From: Ceratopteris richardii
Lineage: Eukaryota; Streptophyta; Polypodiopsida; Polypodiales; Pteridaceae
Direction of reading: 5' to 3'
Length of the DNA stretch: 64,000 bases
Assembly: GCA_020310875.1 (NCBI GenBank)
Contig: CM035433.1
Coordinates: 107,871,758-107,935,757 of the forward strand
Part shown: piece by piece, positions 11,014-20,771 of the stretch
How the letters are laid out: each line of letters opens with the position of its first letter
How positions within the stretch are numbered: position 1 is the stretch's first letter
Made by a program: the position numbers and the translations under genes
Notes under the pieces: generated by a model
Seen by the model: only the letters and a program-made list of their open reading frames with translations
The model's database searches: none
Told to the model about the DNA's origin: nothing

Positions 11014-12084
11014 ATGGCTGAAAGCAGTGATGTATTCCGTATGTTGGCTGTTGAGGATAAGTTGGATGGTACCAACTACCCATTATGGGCTTATATGATG
11101 CGACATGTTTTGGTTGCAAAAGGATTGTGGAACATTGTGCAGGGTGTTGAAAGACGTCCTGTTACACCTGTAACGACAGGTACTGCAAATACAAGTGTGG
11201 GAGCTCATGAAGATGGTGTTGAAGATGATATTCCGCAGATTCCTGTTCGTGCTATTGTTTCTGTTGCACCTACTACAGAGCAGATTCGTTGGGATGGCAG
11301 AGATGCCCAGGCACATGCATTGGTAGCTTTGTCTGTCAAACGTGCCATTATTCCTCATATTCGCTCTTGCAGAACAGCTAGGGATGCTTGGGATACACTT
11401 ACCACATTGTACCAAGCTAGGAACGAGGCTCGTGTTGCTTACCTCCGAAAACAGTTGGAGAGTGAGCACATGAATGAAGGTGATTCCATGGACAGTTTCC
11501 TAACGAAGATCAAAGATTTGAAGGAACAATTGATTTCTGCTGATGAGGTTATACCAGATAGCTCACTTGTGCAGACCATTCTGAATGGTCTTCCTGATTC
11601 ATATCAGAGTTTTGCTTCTACTCTTCAGTTGATGATGAAAGGCAATCCGAATGCCTTATCATTTGAGGAGTTAGTCTCTGTTCTGTTGCAAGAAGATCAG
11701 TCCAGGCAGAACAGGTCCATTATGCGTGTTGCAGATCAAGCTTTCTTGGCTAGTCAGAAGGGCAAAGGAAAATGGAGCTCTTCTACTAGTAAGCAAAAAT
11801 CTACAAATGCTGCACATTCGAAGAACGAGAATAGAGATGAGAAGAAATCAGTAAAGCAGAAATTTTTTTGCAAGTACTGTAAAGGGAATGATCATATCAT
11901 AAAGAACTGTCCAAAACTGGCTGCAAAAGAGGCAAAGCAAAAGGAGGCTGGAATGGTTGTTGCAGAAGCCTCTACACCAAAAACAGAGTCTGCTAATCTT
12001 GTGCAGGAAGAAGAATGGGCGTTTACTACTGTTTGCAGTTTTGACCCATCTTCTCATGAGCAGTGCATGTCTGCAGTGGACTGA
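11014..12084 (+). CDS. Ty1/copia gag (element C1)
   Basis: An intact 356-codon gag. Residues 1-40 carry the L-D-G-T-N-Y-P-L-W-A-Y-M-M block of copia gag; residues 85-240 form the helical UBN2-like domain (A-L-V-A-L-S-V, A-W-D-T-L-T-T-L-Y, S-F-L-T-K-I-K-D-L). A canonical CCHC zinc knuckle C-K-Y-C-K-G-N-D-H-I-I-K-N-C lies at residues 286-299. It assembles virus-like particles and binds the element RNA. ATG 11014 is the first in frame after the leader. It stops at TGA 12082-12084, nine bases before the W-Y-F-D-S-G protease motif in the same frame; this is either a nonsense change or a gag/pol boundary stop. Confidence 0.9.
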   Translation: MAESSDVFRMLAVEDKLDGTNYPLWAYMMRHVLVAKGLWNIVQGVERRPVTPVTTGTANTSVGAHEDGVEDDIPQIPVRAIVSVAPTTEQIRWDGRDAQAHALVALSVKRAIIPHIRSCRTARDAWDTLTTLYQARNEARVAYLRKQLESEHMNEGDSMDSFLTKIKDLKEQLISADEVIPDSSLVQTILNGLPDSYQSFASTLQLMMKGNPNALSFEELVSVLLQEDQSRQNRSIMRVADQAFLASQKGKGKWSSSTSKQKSTNAAHSKNENRDEKKSVKQKFFCKYCKGNDHIIKNCPKLAAKEAKQKEAGMVVAEASTPKTESANLVQEEEWAFTTVCSFDPSSHEQCMSAVD

Positions 12085-14837
12085 GATGTTTGGTACTTTG
12101 ACAGTGGGGCGACCAAACATATTACCTCCCAGTGCAGTTTCTTCTCTTCACTCGAGCCTGCCCCTACAGGGAATACTGTCACATGCGCCAACAACTCCTC
12201 TTATCCTGTTATGGGAGTTGGTAAGATCATTCTGACTACTGCTGATGGTAGTTCTTTCACCTTGTCAGATGCTTTATTTGTGCCAGGGATCAAGAAGAAT
12301 CTGTTATCAGTTTCTACATTATCCAAGATTGGCTTGGTTGTGAAATTTGTTGATGACAGATGTACAGTTCATGATCTGTCAAATGGCGATGTGATTATTG
12401 CTTCTGGCATTTTATGTCGTGGGCTGTATAAGCTCATAGACTATGAAAGATCTGTTAATGACTCGGCATGTGCAGTTCGTGATTCTCAGGCTATGTCAGA
12501 TGCAAAGCTTTGGCATGCACGCTTTGGTCATCTGAATTTTGCTAGTTTGCTACGCCTGCAGAAATCTGATATGGTGTCTTCTTTGCCCAAGCTTGAGGCA
12601 CCTAGAAAACATGTATGTGAAGGCTGTATTTTGGGGAAGATGCAGCGTTCCTCCTTTCCAAAAGATGGTTCAGTTCGGGCTATGCAGAAATTGCAGCTTG
12701 TACATAGTGATGTCTGTGGTCCTATGCAGACACCCTCTTTTGGGAATTACCTTTACTTCGTGACTTTCATTGATGATTTATCCACGCATGCATGGATATA
12801 TCCACTCAAAGCACAGTCCGAAGTGTTCATGTGCTTTAAACAGTTTTTGGTTTTGGCTGAAAATCTATCAGCATGTAAAATGGGCACCCTCCGTTCTGAT
12901 CGAGGGGGGGGGAATATATGTCTTCTGATTTTAATGCATTTTTGGCTGAACGTGGGATAGAACACCAGTGTACAGTGCCGTATACACCTCAACAGAATGG
13001 AGTTGCGGAACGGAAGAACAGGTCACTCATGGAGATGGCGAGGTGTATGGTCAAGAGTCAGGCTTTACCACATAGTTTCTAGCTTGAGGCTGTCATGTGT
13101 GTAGCATATGTACTTAACAAGTGTCCCACTAAAGCGCTGCAGTCTATCACTCCATATGAGGCTTGGCATGACCGCAAGCCATCTGTTGCTCATCTGCATG
13201 TCTTTGGTTGTTTGGCATATGCATTAGTGCCTGAACAACATCGTAGAAAATTGGATGATAAGGTAGTAAAATGTATTTTTGTTGGGTACAGTTCTGAAAG
13301 TAAAGGCTATCGTCTGTATCATCCATAGACTAAACGCATTCTGGTTAGCCGTGATGTTGTCTTTGTGGAAGATGCTATTCAACCACTGCTTTCATGTACT
13401 AAGGAGACATCTATTAGCTCCAAAGACATGTATGATACCTTGATGCCTCTTTTTACAGGTGGACAGTCTAGTGCTGCTCCTAATGAGGCAACTTCTCAGC
13501 CTTTGCAGGTTTCATATGATGCTGCAGATCATTCTATTTCTGATGCAGATTTACATGATGCACTTGTTGATGAGAGAGCTGATATTGAGCAGGCAAAAAC
13601 TATGCCAAAATGGCTGGTGCAGACTTTGCGTGATAGCAAATTAGATGCACCTTTGTCATATCGTACTCGTTCAGGCTCTCATAGTGCCTCCTTTGCATCA
13701 GATTGCTATGCTATGGCTGCATCTAGTCTCTCTGATGAGAATGAGCCTATTTCTTTTTATGAAGCACAGAATTCAGAAAATTGGATGGTTGCCATGCAAT
13801 CTGAATATGATGCTATAATGAAGAATGGTACATGGTCTTTATGTGACTTGCCTCCTAGCAAGAAGGCCATTGGCACTAAGTGGGTATACAAGCTGAAGCG
13901 TAAACCTGATGGTACGAAGCATATTGCTGATTTCAAGGCTGATTTGCATGCCTCATTTGAGATGTCTGATTTGGGGCATTTGCATCACTATTTGGGCATT
14001 CAATTTATGCAAGTTGATGGTGGAATGGCTTTGTGTCAAACGAAATATATTAACACATTATTGCAGCGTTTTGGCCTTGAAGACTGTAAGCCTATTGCCA
14101 CTCCTATGGAGATAGGTTTACGATTGAGTCTTCATGATGCTGGAGATGCATTTGATGCTGTTCTCTATCAGCAGGCTGTTGGATGCTTGATTTACTTATG
14201 CATTACTCGGCCAGATATTCAGTTTGTTGTCTCAAGGATGAGCAGGTTTATGCATTGCCCAGGAGTCACGCATTGGAAGGCGGTTAAGCGCATCTTTCAC
14301 TACTTGAGTGGTACTCGGCTACTTGGGTTGTTTTATCCCAAGGGGGGATCACTACCACCAGATTTGCATGATTTTTTTTACTCTGATTGGGCTGGTTGCT
14401 ATGACACTCGTGTGTCCACCAGTGGTTTTTGCTTCATGCTTGGTAGCTCATGTATATCTTGGTTGAGCAAGAAGCAGCCTACTGTGGCCACTTCGAGTTG
14501 TGAGGCTGAGTATAGGGCAGCTTTCACAGCGAGTGTTGAGTGTGTGTGGCTCAGACGCGTTATGGCTGATTTGGGTGTTGGCCAGTCTTCTGCCACCACC
14601 ATCTTCACTGACAATCAGAGTGCATTGGCAGTTGCGAGGAACCCTGTGTTCCATGCTCACACTAAGCACATTGAGGTGCATTATCACTATGTCAGGGAAT
14701 GGTTCTCTACTGGGGAGATCGGCTTGGCATATGTGCCCACGTAGGAGAACATTGCAGACCTTTTGACGAAGGCTCTGCCTAGGGAGAAGTTTGAAGCTTT
14801 CCACAAAGCTTTGGGCTTACTTCCTTTTGTGGAGTGA
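12085..14837 (+). pseudogene. Ty1/copia pol, broken (element C1)
   Basis: Protease D-S-G-A-T-K-H (12109-12130), then integrase with H-x-R-x-G-H-L-N ... C-E-G-C (12512-12630), first Asp in H-S-D-V-C-G-P (12703) and second in S-D-R-G (12896). A run of nine G at 12904-12912 shifts the frame by two extra bases. Integrase resumes with N-G-V-A-E-R-K-N (12990-13020). Stops lie at 13079-13081 and 13326-13328. RT begins K-W-V-Y-K-L-K (13880) but jumps at about 13914-13918 straight to F-K-A-D-L-H-A-S-F-E-M-S-D-L-G, losing the catalytic Y-V-D-D region. RNase H is complete (D-W-A-G-C, C-E-A-E-Y, T-D-N-Q-S-A), with a stop at 14742-14744. It cannot make active RT. Confidence 0.9.
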
Positions 14838-14900
14838 TTTCCACATAGCTTGGCACTTCCTTATACATGAGTGCCAGCTCCTTGTTCACCGCATCACTCA

Positions 14901-14911
14901 CAGGGGGGATT
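14901..14911 (+). promoter_or_regulatory. Polypurine tract of copia C1
   Basis: CAGGGGGGATT directly before the 3' LTR, the usual plus-strand priming site. Confidence 0.85.
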
Positions 14912-15141
14912 TGTTGATATACTTAGGTAGTGATGTGTGTGAACACACTAGGACCGCCGGGGCACTTTTTTCCCTCTTTAGGAGGTTTTTTTCCCCCGAC
15001 TTGTATATATCCCTATTGCCCTAATGGGCTACTTATCTTTGTACATTCTCTAGTAATACATTCAGTATTGTGTGTTGTGCTCCAAGCTTCTTCTTCTTCC
15101 TTGTGTTGTTCGCGTGCTTCCGCAGACGTCTAACTCCAACA
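14912..15141 (+). repeat. 3' LTR of copia C1
   Basis: 230 bp, TGTTGATATACT to ACTCCAACA, about 97% identical to the 5' LTR. To the right the sequence is the leader of gypsy N, not the post-pol ORF of G that lies to the left of C1. Confidence 0.95.
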
Positions 15142-15651
15142 CTTACGACACATCGCAACGTTTATCCTAAGCTAAGAATTGACTGAGGGGGTTGAGTTAT
15201 CTTCCAACCTCGAGTCAGCTTTTTTGGTTGCTCTGATGCCCAAGAAGCCGCGCTTCCCAAGCTTTATGCCCTTCACTGCCTTGCCTTGGTTGTCTTTGAT
15301 TGCCCTTGCTAGACCTGGAAAAATTCAATATTAGACCAATTCACAGTTGGATGATCAAGCATTTGAGTCTATACACGTTTTAAGTCCCTTCCCTTTTGCC
15401 CAACTTTTCAATGTTTGCCCCCTGGCTTTCTAGTCCCAAACTAGGTCAACCTCAAAATAGCTTATCTAACGAGCTATTAAGCTCAAAAAACGGACTTCGG
15501 ATGAAAAAGTTATGACCGTTCAGGCCCTGGGGGGTAAAAACTGACAAACAGGTTTTTCTCCAAATATGAGCTAAGGGGTCTCCTATGAGTCTAATCACCC
15601 AAAAAATTCCCAAAATTAGCCCCAAACTTGGCCAAAAAATGAAACCCTAAA

Positions 15652-16382
15652 ATTTGCGATGGGGGTGCACAATCGCGATGGTCTGAGATGATCGCGATGG
15701 TCTGGGACCGTCGCGATGGCGTGAAAGTGCACCGTCGCGATGGCGTGAAAATGGACAATCGCGATGGCATGATCAGGCGGACAATCGCGATGGCGTAAAT
15801 GTGAACCGTCGCGATGGTCTGAAGTGCACCATCGCGATGGCGCTGAAATGAACCGTCGCGATGGCGTGAAAATGGACAATCGCGATGGCGTGAAATTGGA
15901 CAATCGCGATGGCATCAGTCAACGGTCAACGTGGACAATCGCGATGGTCCAAAGTGAACCGTCGTGATGGTCACAGATGCGATGGCTTGAGCCAATCGCG
16001 ATGGTCTGGGCGCGATGGCGTGAGCCAATCGCGATGGTCTAAATTTTTGAAGTGTCGCGATGGTGTGAGGGTGTCGTCGCGATGGTCCGAAAAATGAACC
16101 GTCGCGATGGTCTAGATTGCCACGTGGCACCGTCGGCGCGATGGCGTAACACAATCGCGATGGTCAGAGACCGTCGCGATGGTCCGGCCAAGCCGTCGCG
16201 ATGGCGTGAGCCAATCGCGATGGTGTGACACAATCGCGATGGTCAGAGACCGTCGCGATGGTCCACCAAAATGCAAATTTTGTGAATGAAGCTATGGATT
16301 CCTGTAGGCGCAGGTGTTCTCTTCACGCTGGTGTGGTCGCCTTCTCCAAATTCCGAACTTTGCAGACCATCGCGATGGTCTG
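15652..16382 (-). repeat. Leader array of TCGCGATGG units (element N)
   Basis: About 25 exact copies of CGCGATGG plus several one-mismatch versions, mostly 20-30 bp apart, joined by variable linkers such as GTCTGAG, GCGTGAAA and GTGAACCG. The last copy, at 16364-16380, lies in the perfect 16-bp palindrome GACCATCGCGATGGTC. Spacing is irregular, so it is not a simple satellite. It sits in the untranslated leader where P and M carry arrays with different units. Confidence 0.9.
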
Positions 16383-16737
16383 ACACAGACGGAAATTTCT
16401 GACAGAAATTGAAGTTTTTACCTTTTTGCAGCCTTCCTGATGCACTAGAGCTCTGTACCTGCAAGAAAACTCAAGAAAACAAAAGTACACACAAGCACAA
16501 AAGCTCTCTCTCACTCTCTCGCATGCACAAATGAGGGGAAATGAGGAGAATGGGTGGATATAGTGAATTTTCTGATTTTTTTGGAGATGAAGATGATGAT
16601 GCGGTGATGAAGATGGAGTGTGGGGGAGGTAAAAAACACTAAAAACTAAGTAAAAACAACAACACAAACTTAAATTTTTACCTTCCAACGCCACTTCTTG
16701 CTATACTCTTACCATCACACATTCGTCCTAGACTCGA

Positions 16738-16755
16738 TCCCCGGCAACGGCGCCA
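16738..16755 (-). promoter_or_regulatory. tRNA-Asp primer binding site of gypsy N
   Basis: Minus strand reads TGGCGCCGTTGCCGGGGA, the complement of the plant tRNA-Asp 3' end, identical to the sites of P and M. Seven bases (CCAAATT in element sense) separate it from the LTR end. Confidence 0.92.
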
Positions 16756-16762
16756 AATTTGG

Positions 16763-17410
16763 TGTTGCTCTAGCACAATGGTGAGAACCACGTTAAGAAG
16801 CTCCACCTCCTTAATGTCAATCCGCGCAAGAGATAGGAGTGATATGAAGATCGTGAATGTGAGATGAAGTGAGAGTGAAGGTGAGAAGCATAGAAATGCA
16901 CACACACATACACACACACTACGAAGAGACAAGCAAGACACAATGGAAGGTGAGAAATCAACTCTATTACTCAAGAGCACTATTACAAGCTCAAAATAGC
17001 TCTAAGCTCTTCTCTACTCCAACAAGCTAACCTCCAAAATGAGCTCTCTAGCTCTTTTTATAGTTTCTAGACTAGTTTTGACCGGTTTCACATCTAGTGA
17101 CCGGCATAGTTAAAAATTAGGTCCTAGATGCTATTTGGAAGGGTAAACGATGCCTAAAAATAACGAAAATTGATACGCTTGTTCTACCTAAGCTCCTCAA
17201 GCTCGAGGACTCCTCGGCTTGCACAAAATGGAGCTATGGATTACAAAATGGGGTTTTCTATGTTACATATGTTACAATAGTGATAAAAATCACTGTTAGA
17301 GGTTTTTGGAAAGTATTTGAAAACATAATTCTTTGAAAAAAGATTCGACTGGCTCCCTGCTCTGTCGTTACATGCTTCCGTGTCGTCTGTGCCTCTGGCT
17401 GCTTCCAACA
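16763..17410 (-). repeat. 5' LTR of gypsy N
   Basis: 648 bp; in element sense TGTTGGAAGC to GAGCAACA. Related to the P and K LTRs: it shares the TATA region (reverse of 17050-17066), a CA-rich tract at 16897-16919, the AAGCC-AGGAGTCCT-GAGCTTGAGGAGC block and the AGTGAT-N4-ATCACT hairpin at 17279-17294. Confidence 0.85.
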
Positions 17411-18631
17411 AATATGTATTAGTTGGATGTAAAAAAATCATTTCTAAATGGCTGGATTTTAGAGGAGGTTTACATGTCTCAACCTCTTGGCTATGAAGAC
17501 CCAAACAAGGTAACATATGTATGTAAATTAAACAGAGCTATTTATGGGTTGAAACAGGCACCTAGGGCATGGAATCATAGGTTGACTACATATCTTCAGG
17601 ATTAAGGTTTTGTCATGAGTAAAGCAGATACTTCTCTGTTCATCAAGAGAAGTAATTTAGAGGTAATATACCTATGTGTATATGTTGATGATATCATACT
17701 TACAGGTAATGATGCTATTGGCATCAAGCAGATCAAGAATCAGATGATGAAGGAATTCAAAAGTAGTGACCTTGGATCACTAAAATATTTTCTTGGACTT
17801 GAGTTACTCTATACTAACTCTGGAATTTATATTACTCGGAGAAAGTATATACAGGATATGTTGAAGAAGTTTCATTTGTAGGATGCCAAAGTTGCTAGTA
17901 CTCCAATGGAGGTAAACCTAAAGTTAAGTGCTCATGAAGGTGATGTACTTGAGATCATTGCATGTTACCAAAGCATAGTGGGAAGCTTGAACTATGCTAC
18001 ATTGACAAGGATTGATATTGCTTATGGAGTAAGTGTTCTAAGTAGGTTTATGAACAAGCCTAGGGCACCTCACTTGGATGCTGCCAAAAGGATTTTGAAG
18101 TACCTTAAGGGCACTCAGAATCATGGGTTGTACTTCCCTTATACATCATAATTGGACATCAAGATATACTCAGATGCAGATTGGGCAGGATGCAAAGATG
18201 ATAGAAAGAGTACCTCAGGATACTTATCCTTTGCAGGTAATAAGCCTATATCATGGTCTTCAAAAAAGAAACCTATTGTTGCTTTATCTTTTATAGAGGC
18301 AGAGCATAGAGGATTGGCCAATGCTACTCAAGAGGCCATATGGATCACATTGTTGTATACAGAATTAAGTTTTCATACTACCTCTCCAATGATTTTTGGA
18401 GACAATACCAGCTCACTACATCTTGCAGCTAATCCTATTTATCATGCTAGGACCAAGCATATAGAGGTCCACTATCATTACGTGAGAGAGAAGCTATTGA
18501 GCAAGGATATTCAATTGGCATATGTATCCACTAATTTGCAATGTGTAGACTTGTTGACTAAAGCATTAGATGGTACAAAACTTTGCAGGTTTAAATCAAT
18601 GATTGGATTGCAGGATATTCATGAAGATTGA
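17411..18631 (+). pseudogene. Ty1/copia RT and RNase H fragment (element R)
   Basis: It begins abruptly inside RT with [11 protein letters not shown] and runs in one frame through [18 protein letters not shown], the intact active site Y-V-D-D (17681-17692), S-S-D-L-G-S-L-K-Y-F-L-G, then RNase H (D-A-D-W-A-G-C-K, I-E-A-E-H, D-N-T-S-S-L) to the natural end E-D and TGA at 18629. Three in-frame stops (17603, 17878, 18149) occur where Gln is usual, all compatible with C-to-T change. The left part of pol is lost at the border with N. A different copia family from C1. Confidence 0.88.
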
Positions 18632-18660
18632 AGATGAAGACCAAGCCAAAATGTTTGGCT

Positions 18661-18671
18661 TGAGGGGGAGC
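18661..18671 (+). promoter_or_regulatory. Polypurine tract of copia R
   Basis: TGAGGGGGAGC immediately before the LTR start TGTTGGTGC. Confidence 0.8.
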
Positions 18672-19200
18672 TGTTGGTGCAAAGTCCAAGCCCATCCATT
18701 TGGCTTGAAGTTCATAAAAATATGAAGCTCCATGGAAACCATTGCTAGGAAGATTTTTCATCTTTACCATTTGTAAAAGCCATTTCTCTTCACTTGAGAG
18801 AATATTTGTAATCACCTACCAAAAAACGCGTGGACTTCTTAGTTAGAAATGTAACTACTTCATTGAGGGAATATTTCCTAGATTGAAGGACTACTTTTAG
18901 AGAGAGCCAAAACTTGAATTCAAATTCAAATTTGAATGTGACTCTTATATAAAGTGACTTGGAAAAGTCATGGTCACAAATCTTCAATTCCTGAGTTCTT
19001 CATTGTCATGTTGTAAGAGTGTGAGGCCTACATTGTAGCCCACACTAATCCCTATCATTAGGCTATGATTTTCAAGCATGTGATCTTGTACAACATTGTT
19101 CATTAATACAATACATCTACATTGTTTATCTATGATCTCTTTATTATAGTCATTCATAACTGACAACTTGTGCTACTCATAACTCAGTAAATTGTCCACC
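18672..19200 (+). repeat. 3' LTR of copia R (right end approximate)
   Basis: It starts TGTTGGTGCAAAG after the polypurine tract and has a TATA box TATATAAAG at 18946-18954. The element has no partner LTR in the window, so the right end near 19200 is a guess from composition. No ORF. Confidence 0.55.
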
Positions 19201-19734
19201 ATTTTCAATGATCTATACCTTGTTGGAATCAACTCCACGATATCTACATGCTGACAAATTTTGAAGGAAATCCATTTAGCCAATTTGGAGAAAAGCGTGT
19301 CAAAGCACTCACTGGTCAAACTCTATAGAGGTCCTAAAAAATCGAGGGTAATGATTCAATTGCTAAATTGATTGCTCTGTGTATAGTGCATCATTTTAAG
19401 TGATTCCACTTGAAATCTTTATCTTACTAAGCTAATTAGATACCTCTAAAAGGAATTGGTCTAATTCCTACTTTATTGGTAGCACTGAGCATAACAAGCA
19501 GTAGGTGTGTGATAAAAAATAGAAGTTTTTCATTGAACCTTCAACTTGGAAGTAGTCTGTCTTGATTCAATCTTTTCATACATCATTTCCAAAGTACATA
19601 GGCATTTGTATAGTGTCATTGGAAATTTAAAAGGGCCCACAACTCAACTCTGAAGCTACAAGGGGCTGGTACTAAGCAGGATTTTGCAGTACCAACTCAA
19701 TCTCTTGGAGTGTCCATCCATCTATCCCAATAGT
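19201..19734. other. Unassigned spacer
   Basis: About 530 bp of A/T-rich sequence with no ORF above background, no LTR-like ends, and no match to other parts of the window. It may include the end of the R LTR, remnants of another element, or the only single-copy DNA in the window. Confidence 0.4.
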
Positions 19735-20454
19735 AATGCATAAGTAAATCAAGCATCCAACAACTTGCTAATAGAGAACAACATCAAATGCATCTCTAGC
19801 ATCATGAAGACTCAATTGTAAACCTGTCTCCATAGGAGTGGCAATGGGTTTATAGTCTTCAAGGCCAAAACATTGCAATAATGTGTCAATATATTTCATT
19901 TGACACAAAGCTATTCTGAGATCAACTTGCATAAATTGAATGCCCAAATAATGGAGCAAATGCCCCAAATCAAAAATGGGGCATGCAAATCAGCCTTAAA
20001 ATAAGCAATATGCTTCTGATGAATCTTTTCATACCAAGCATGTGGTGCTTACTTCAAACCATATAATGCCTTCTTTAACCTGCACACCTAGTTTTCATGC
20101 CCTTTCTGCACAAATCCATGCGGCTAAAAAACATACACTTCTTGATGCAAGTCACCATTTAGAAATGTAGTTTCAATGTCCAACTAATGTACATTTGAAC
20201 CATGATGAGCTGCAAGTGCACATATGCTACAAAGAGTAGTCATTTGGCATGTAGGAACAAAGGTCTCATCAAAATCAATGCCTCTTACCTAGGCATAACC
20301 CTTTGCATTAAGCTTATCCTTATACCTGTCATGTGTTCCATCACGCTTATGCTTCAACTTGTATACCCACTTAGTGCCAATGGCCTTCTTACGAGAAGGC
20401 AAGTCACATAAAGATTAGGTACCAGTTTTCATGATAGAATCATATTATGATTGC
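19735..20454 (-). pseudogene. Ty1/copia RT fragment (element S)
   Basis: Minus-strand sequence of the C1 family. From 20454 downward it gives the RT start (K-K-A-I-G-T-K-W-V-Y-K-L-K), D-G-T-H-D-R-Y-K, F-V-P, L-D-I-E-T-T-F-L-N-G-D, L-K-K-A-L-Y-G-L-K and W-Y-E-K-I-H-Q. It then jumps at 20014 straight to K-H-I-A-Y-F-K-A-D-L-H, missing the Y-V-D-D block, and continues to the point matching C1 14205. Several stops. C1 has a larger deletion ending at the same base. The right end at 20454 is the junction of the large duplication. Confidence 0.85.
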
Positions 20455-20771
20455 ATTGAATACGGAGAAGAAAAATGCACATACATAGGGCATGATGTAA
20501 TTGAGGAGGAGGAAGAAGAAGATTTAACCACCCTATTGCAAGAATATAGAGATGTGTTTGCTTGGAGTTACAAGGACCTGAAAGGAGTAGACCAAGATAT
20601 ATGCCCCCATAGAATTCCTATGACTCTAGAAGCTAAACTACCAAGCAAAAACCATACACTTACAATGATAACTATGACGCCAAGATTAAAGAGGATATAG
20701 ACCATTTGATAGAAGCAGGATTGATTTACGAAATTAAGCATACCAAATGGGTATCCCCCATTGTGGTCGTG
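20455..20771 (+). pseudogene. Decayed gypsy pol start, second copy (element G')
   Basis: Duplicate of 2285-2601: acidic block, Y-R-D-V-F-A-W-S-Y-K-D-L-K-G-V and E-A-G-L-I-Y-E-I, with the same frameshift. It differs from the first copy at about two bases. K' follows at 20772. Confidence 0.85.

Larger units (their letters stand above)
2285..11854 (+). repeat. Large direct duplication, copy 1
   Basis: Everything from 2285 to 11854 recurs in the same orientation at 20455-21836 joined to 55768-64000, the second copy being split by element P. Offsets are constant (18,170 before P, 52,106 after it, 52,146 past small indels), and by eye identity is about 99.5%. Copy 1 lacks P. The copy probably continues past 11854, because its partner runs off the window. 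The unit from one start to the next is 18,170 bp. It may be a true tandem duplication or two haplotypes placed in series by assembly. Confidence 0.9.
10442..15141 (+). mobile_element. Ty1/copia element C1, full structure, internally deleted
   Basis: A 4.7-kb element with 230-bp LTRs (10442-10671, 14912-15141), a tRNA-Met primer site, gag, a broken pol and a polypurine tract (14901-14911). The LTRs differ at about 6-7 positions, near 3%, so it is not recent. Flanking 5-mers are GTTAC (10437-10441) and CTTAC (15142-15146), a one-mismatch duplication, but the flanks belong to different elements (G on the left, N on the right). A second copy at the same spot in the duplicated G begins at 62588, so insertion predates the large duplication. 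Confidence 0.92.
15142..17410 (-). mobile_element. 5' end of a minus-strand Ty3/gypsy element (N)
   Basis: In element sense: LTR (17410-16763), tRNA-Asp primer site (16755-16738), leader with a tandem array (16382-15652) and more leader down to 15142, where copia C1 cuts it. The distal leader resembles P around 24150-24200 (GTTGGAA, then CTCAAC-CCCTC-GTCAxTTC-TAGCT). Gag, pol and the 3' LTR are absent. It inserted into or beside copia R at 17411; only one flank is available, so the target duplication is untestable. Confidence 0.85.

Noticed and set aside
10673-11098. Plus-strand frame in the leader of copia C1 as an extra gene
   Set aside because: It covers the primer site and overlaps the gag start in another frame; no family similarity.
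15616-15915. Open frames in the arrays (for example 15616-15915 minus, 39029-39271 minus, 23028-23300 minus) as repeat proteins
   Set aside because: They arise because the short repeats lack stops; frames shift within the array and nothing similar is kept in the sister elements.
15616-16233. Repeat arrays at 15652-16382, 23054-23578 and 39050-39797 as CRISPR arrays or centromeric satellite
   Set aside because: Units are short with irregular linkers, there are no cas genes, and each array lies exactly between an LTR-retroelement primer site and gag. They are element leader arrays.
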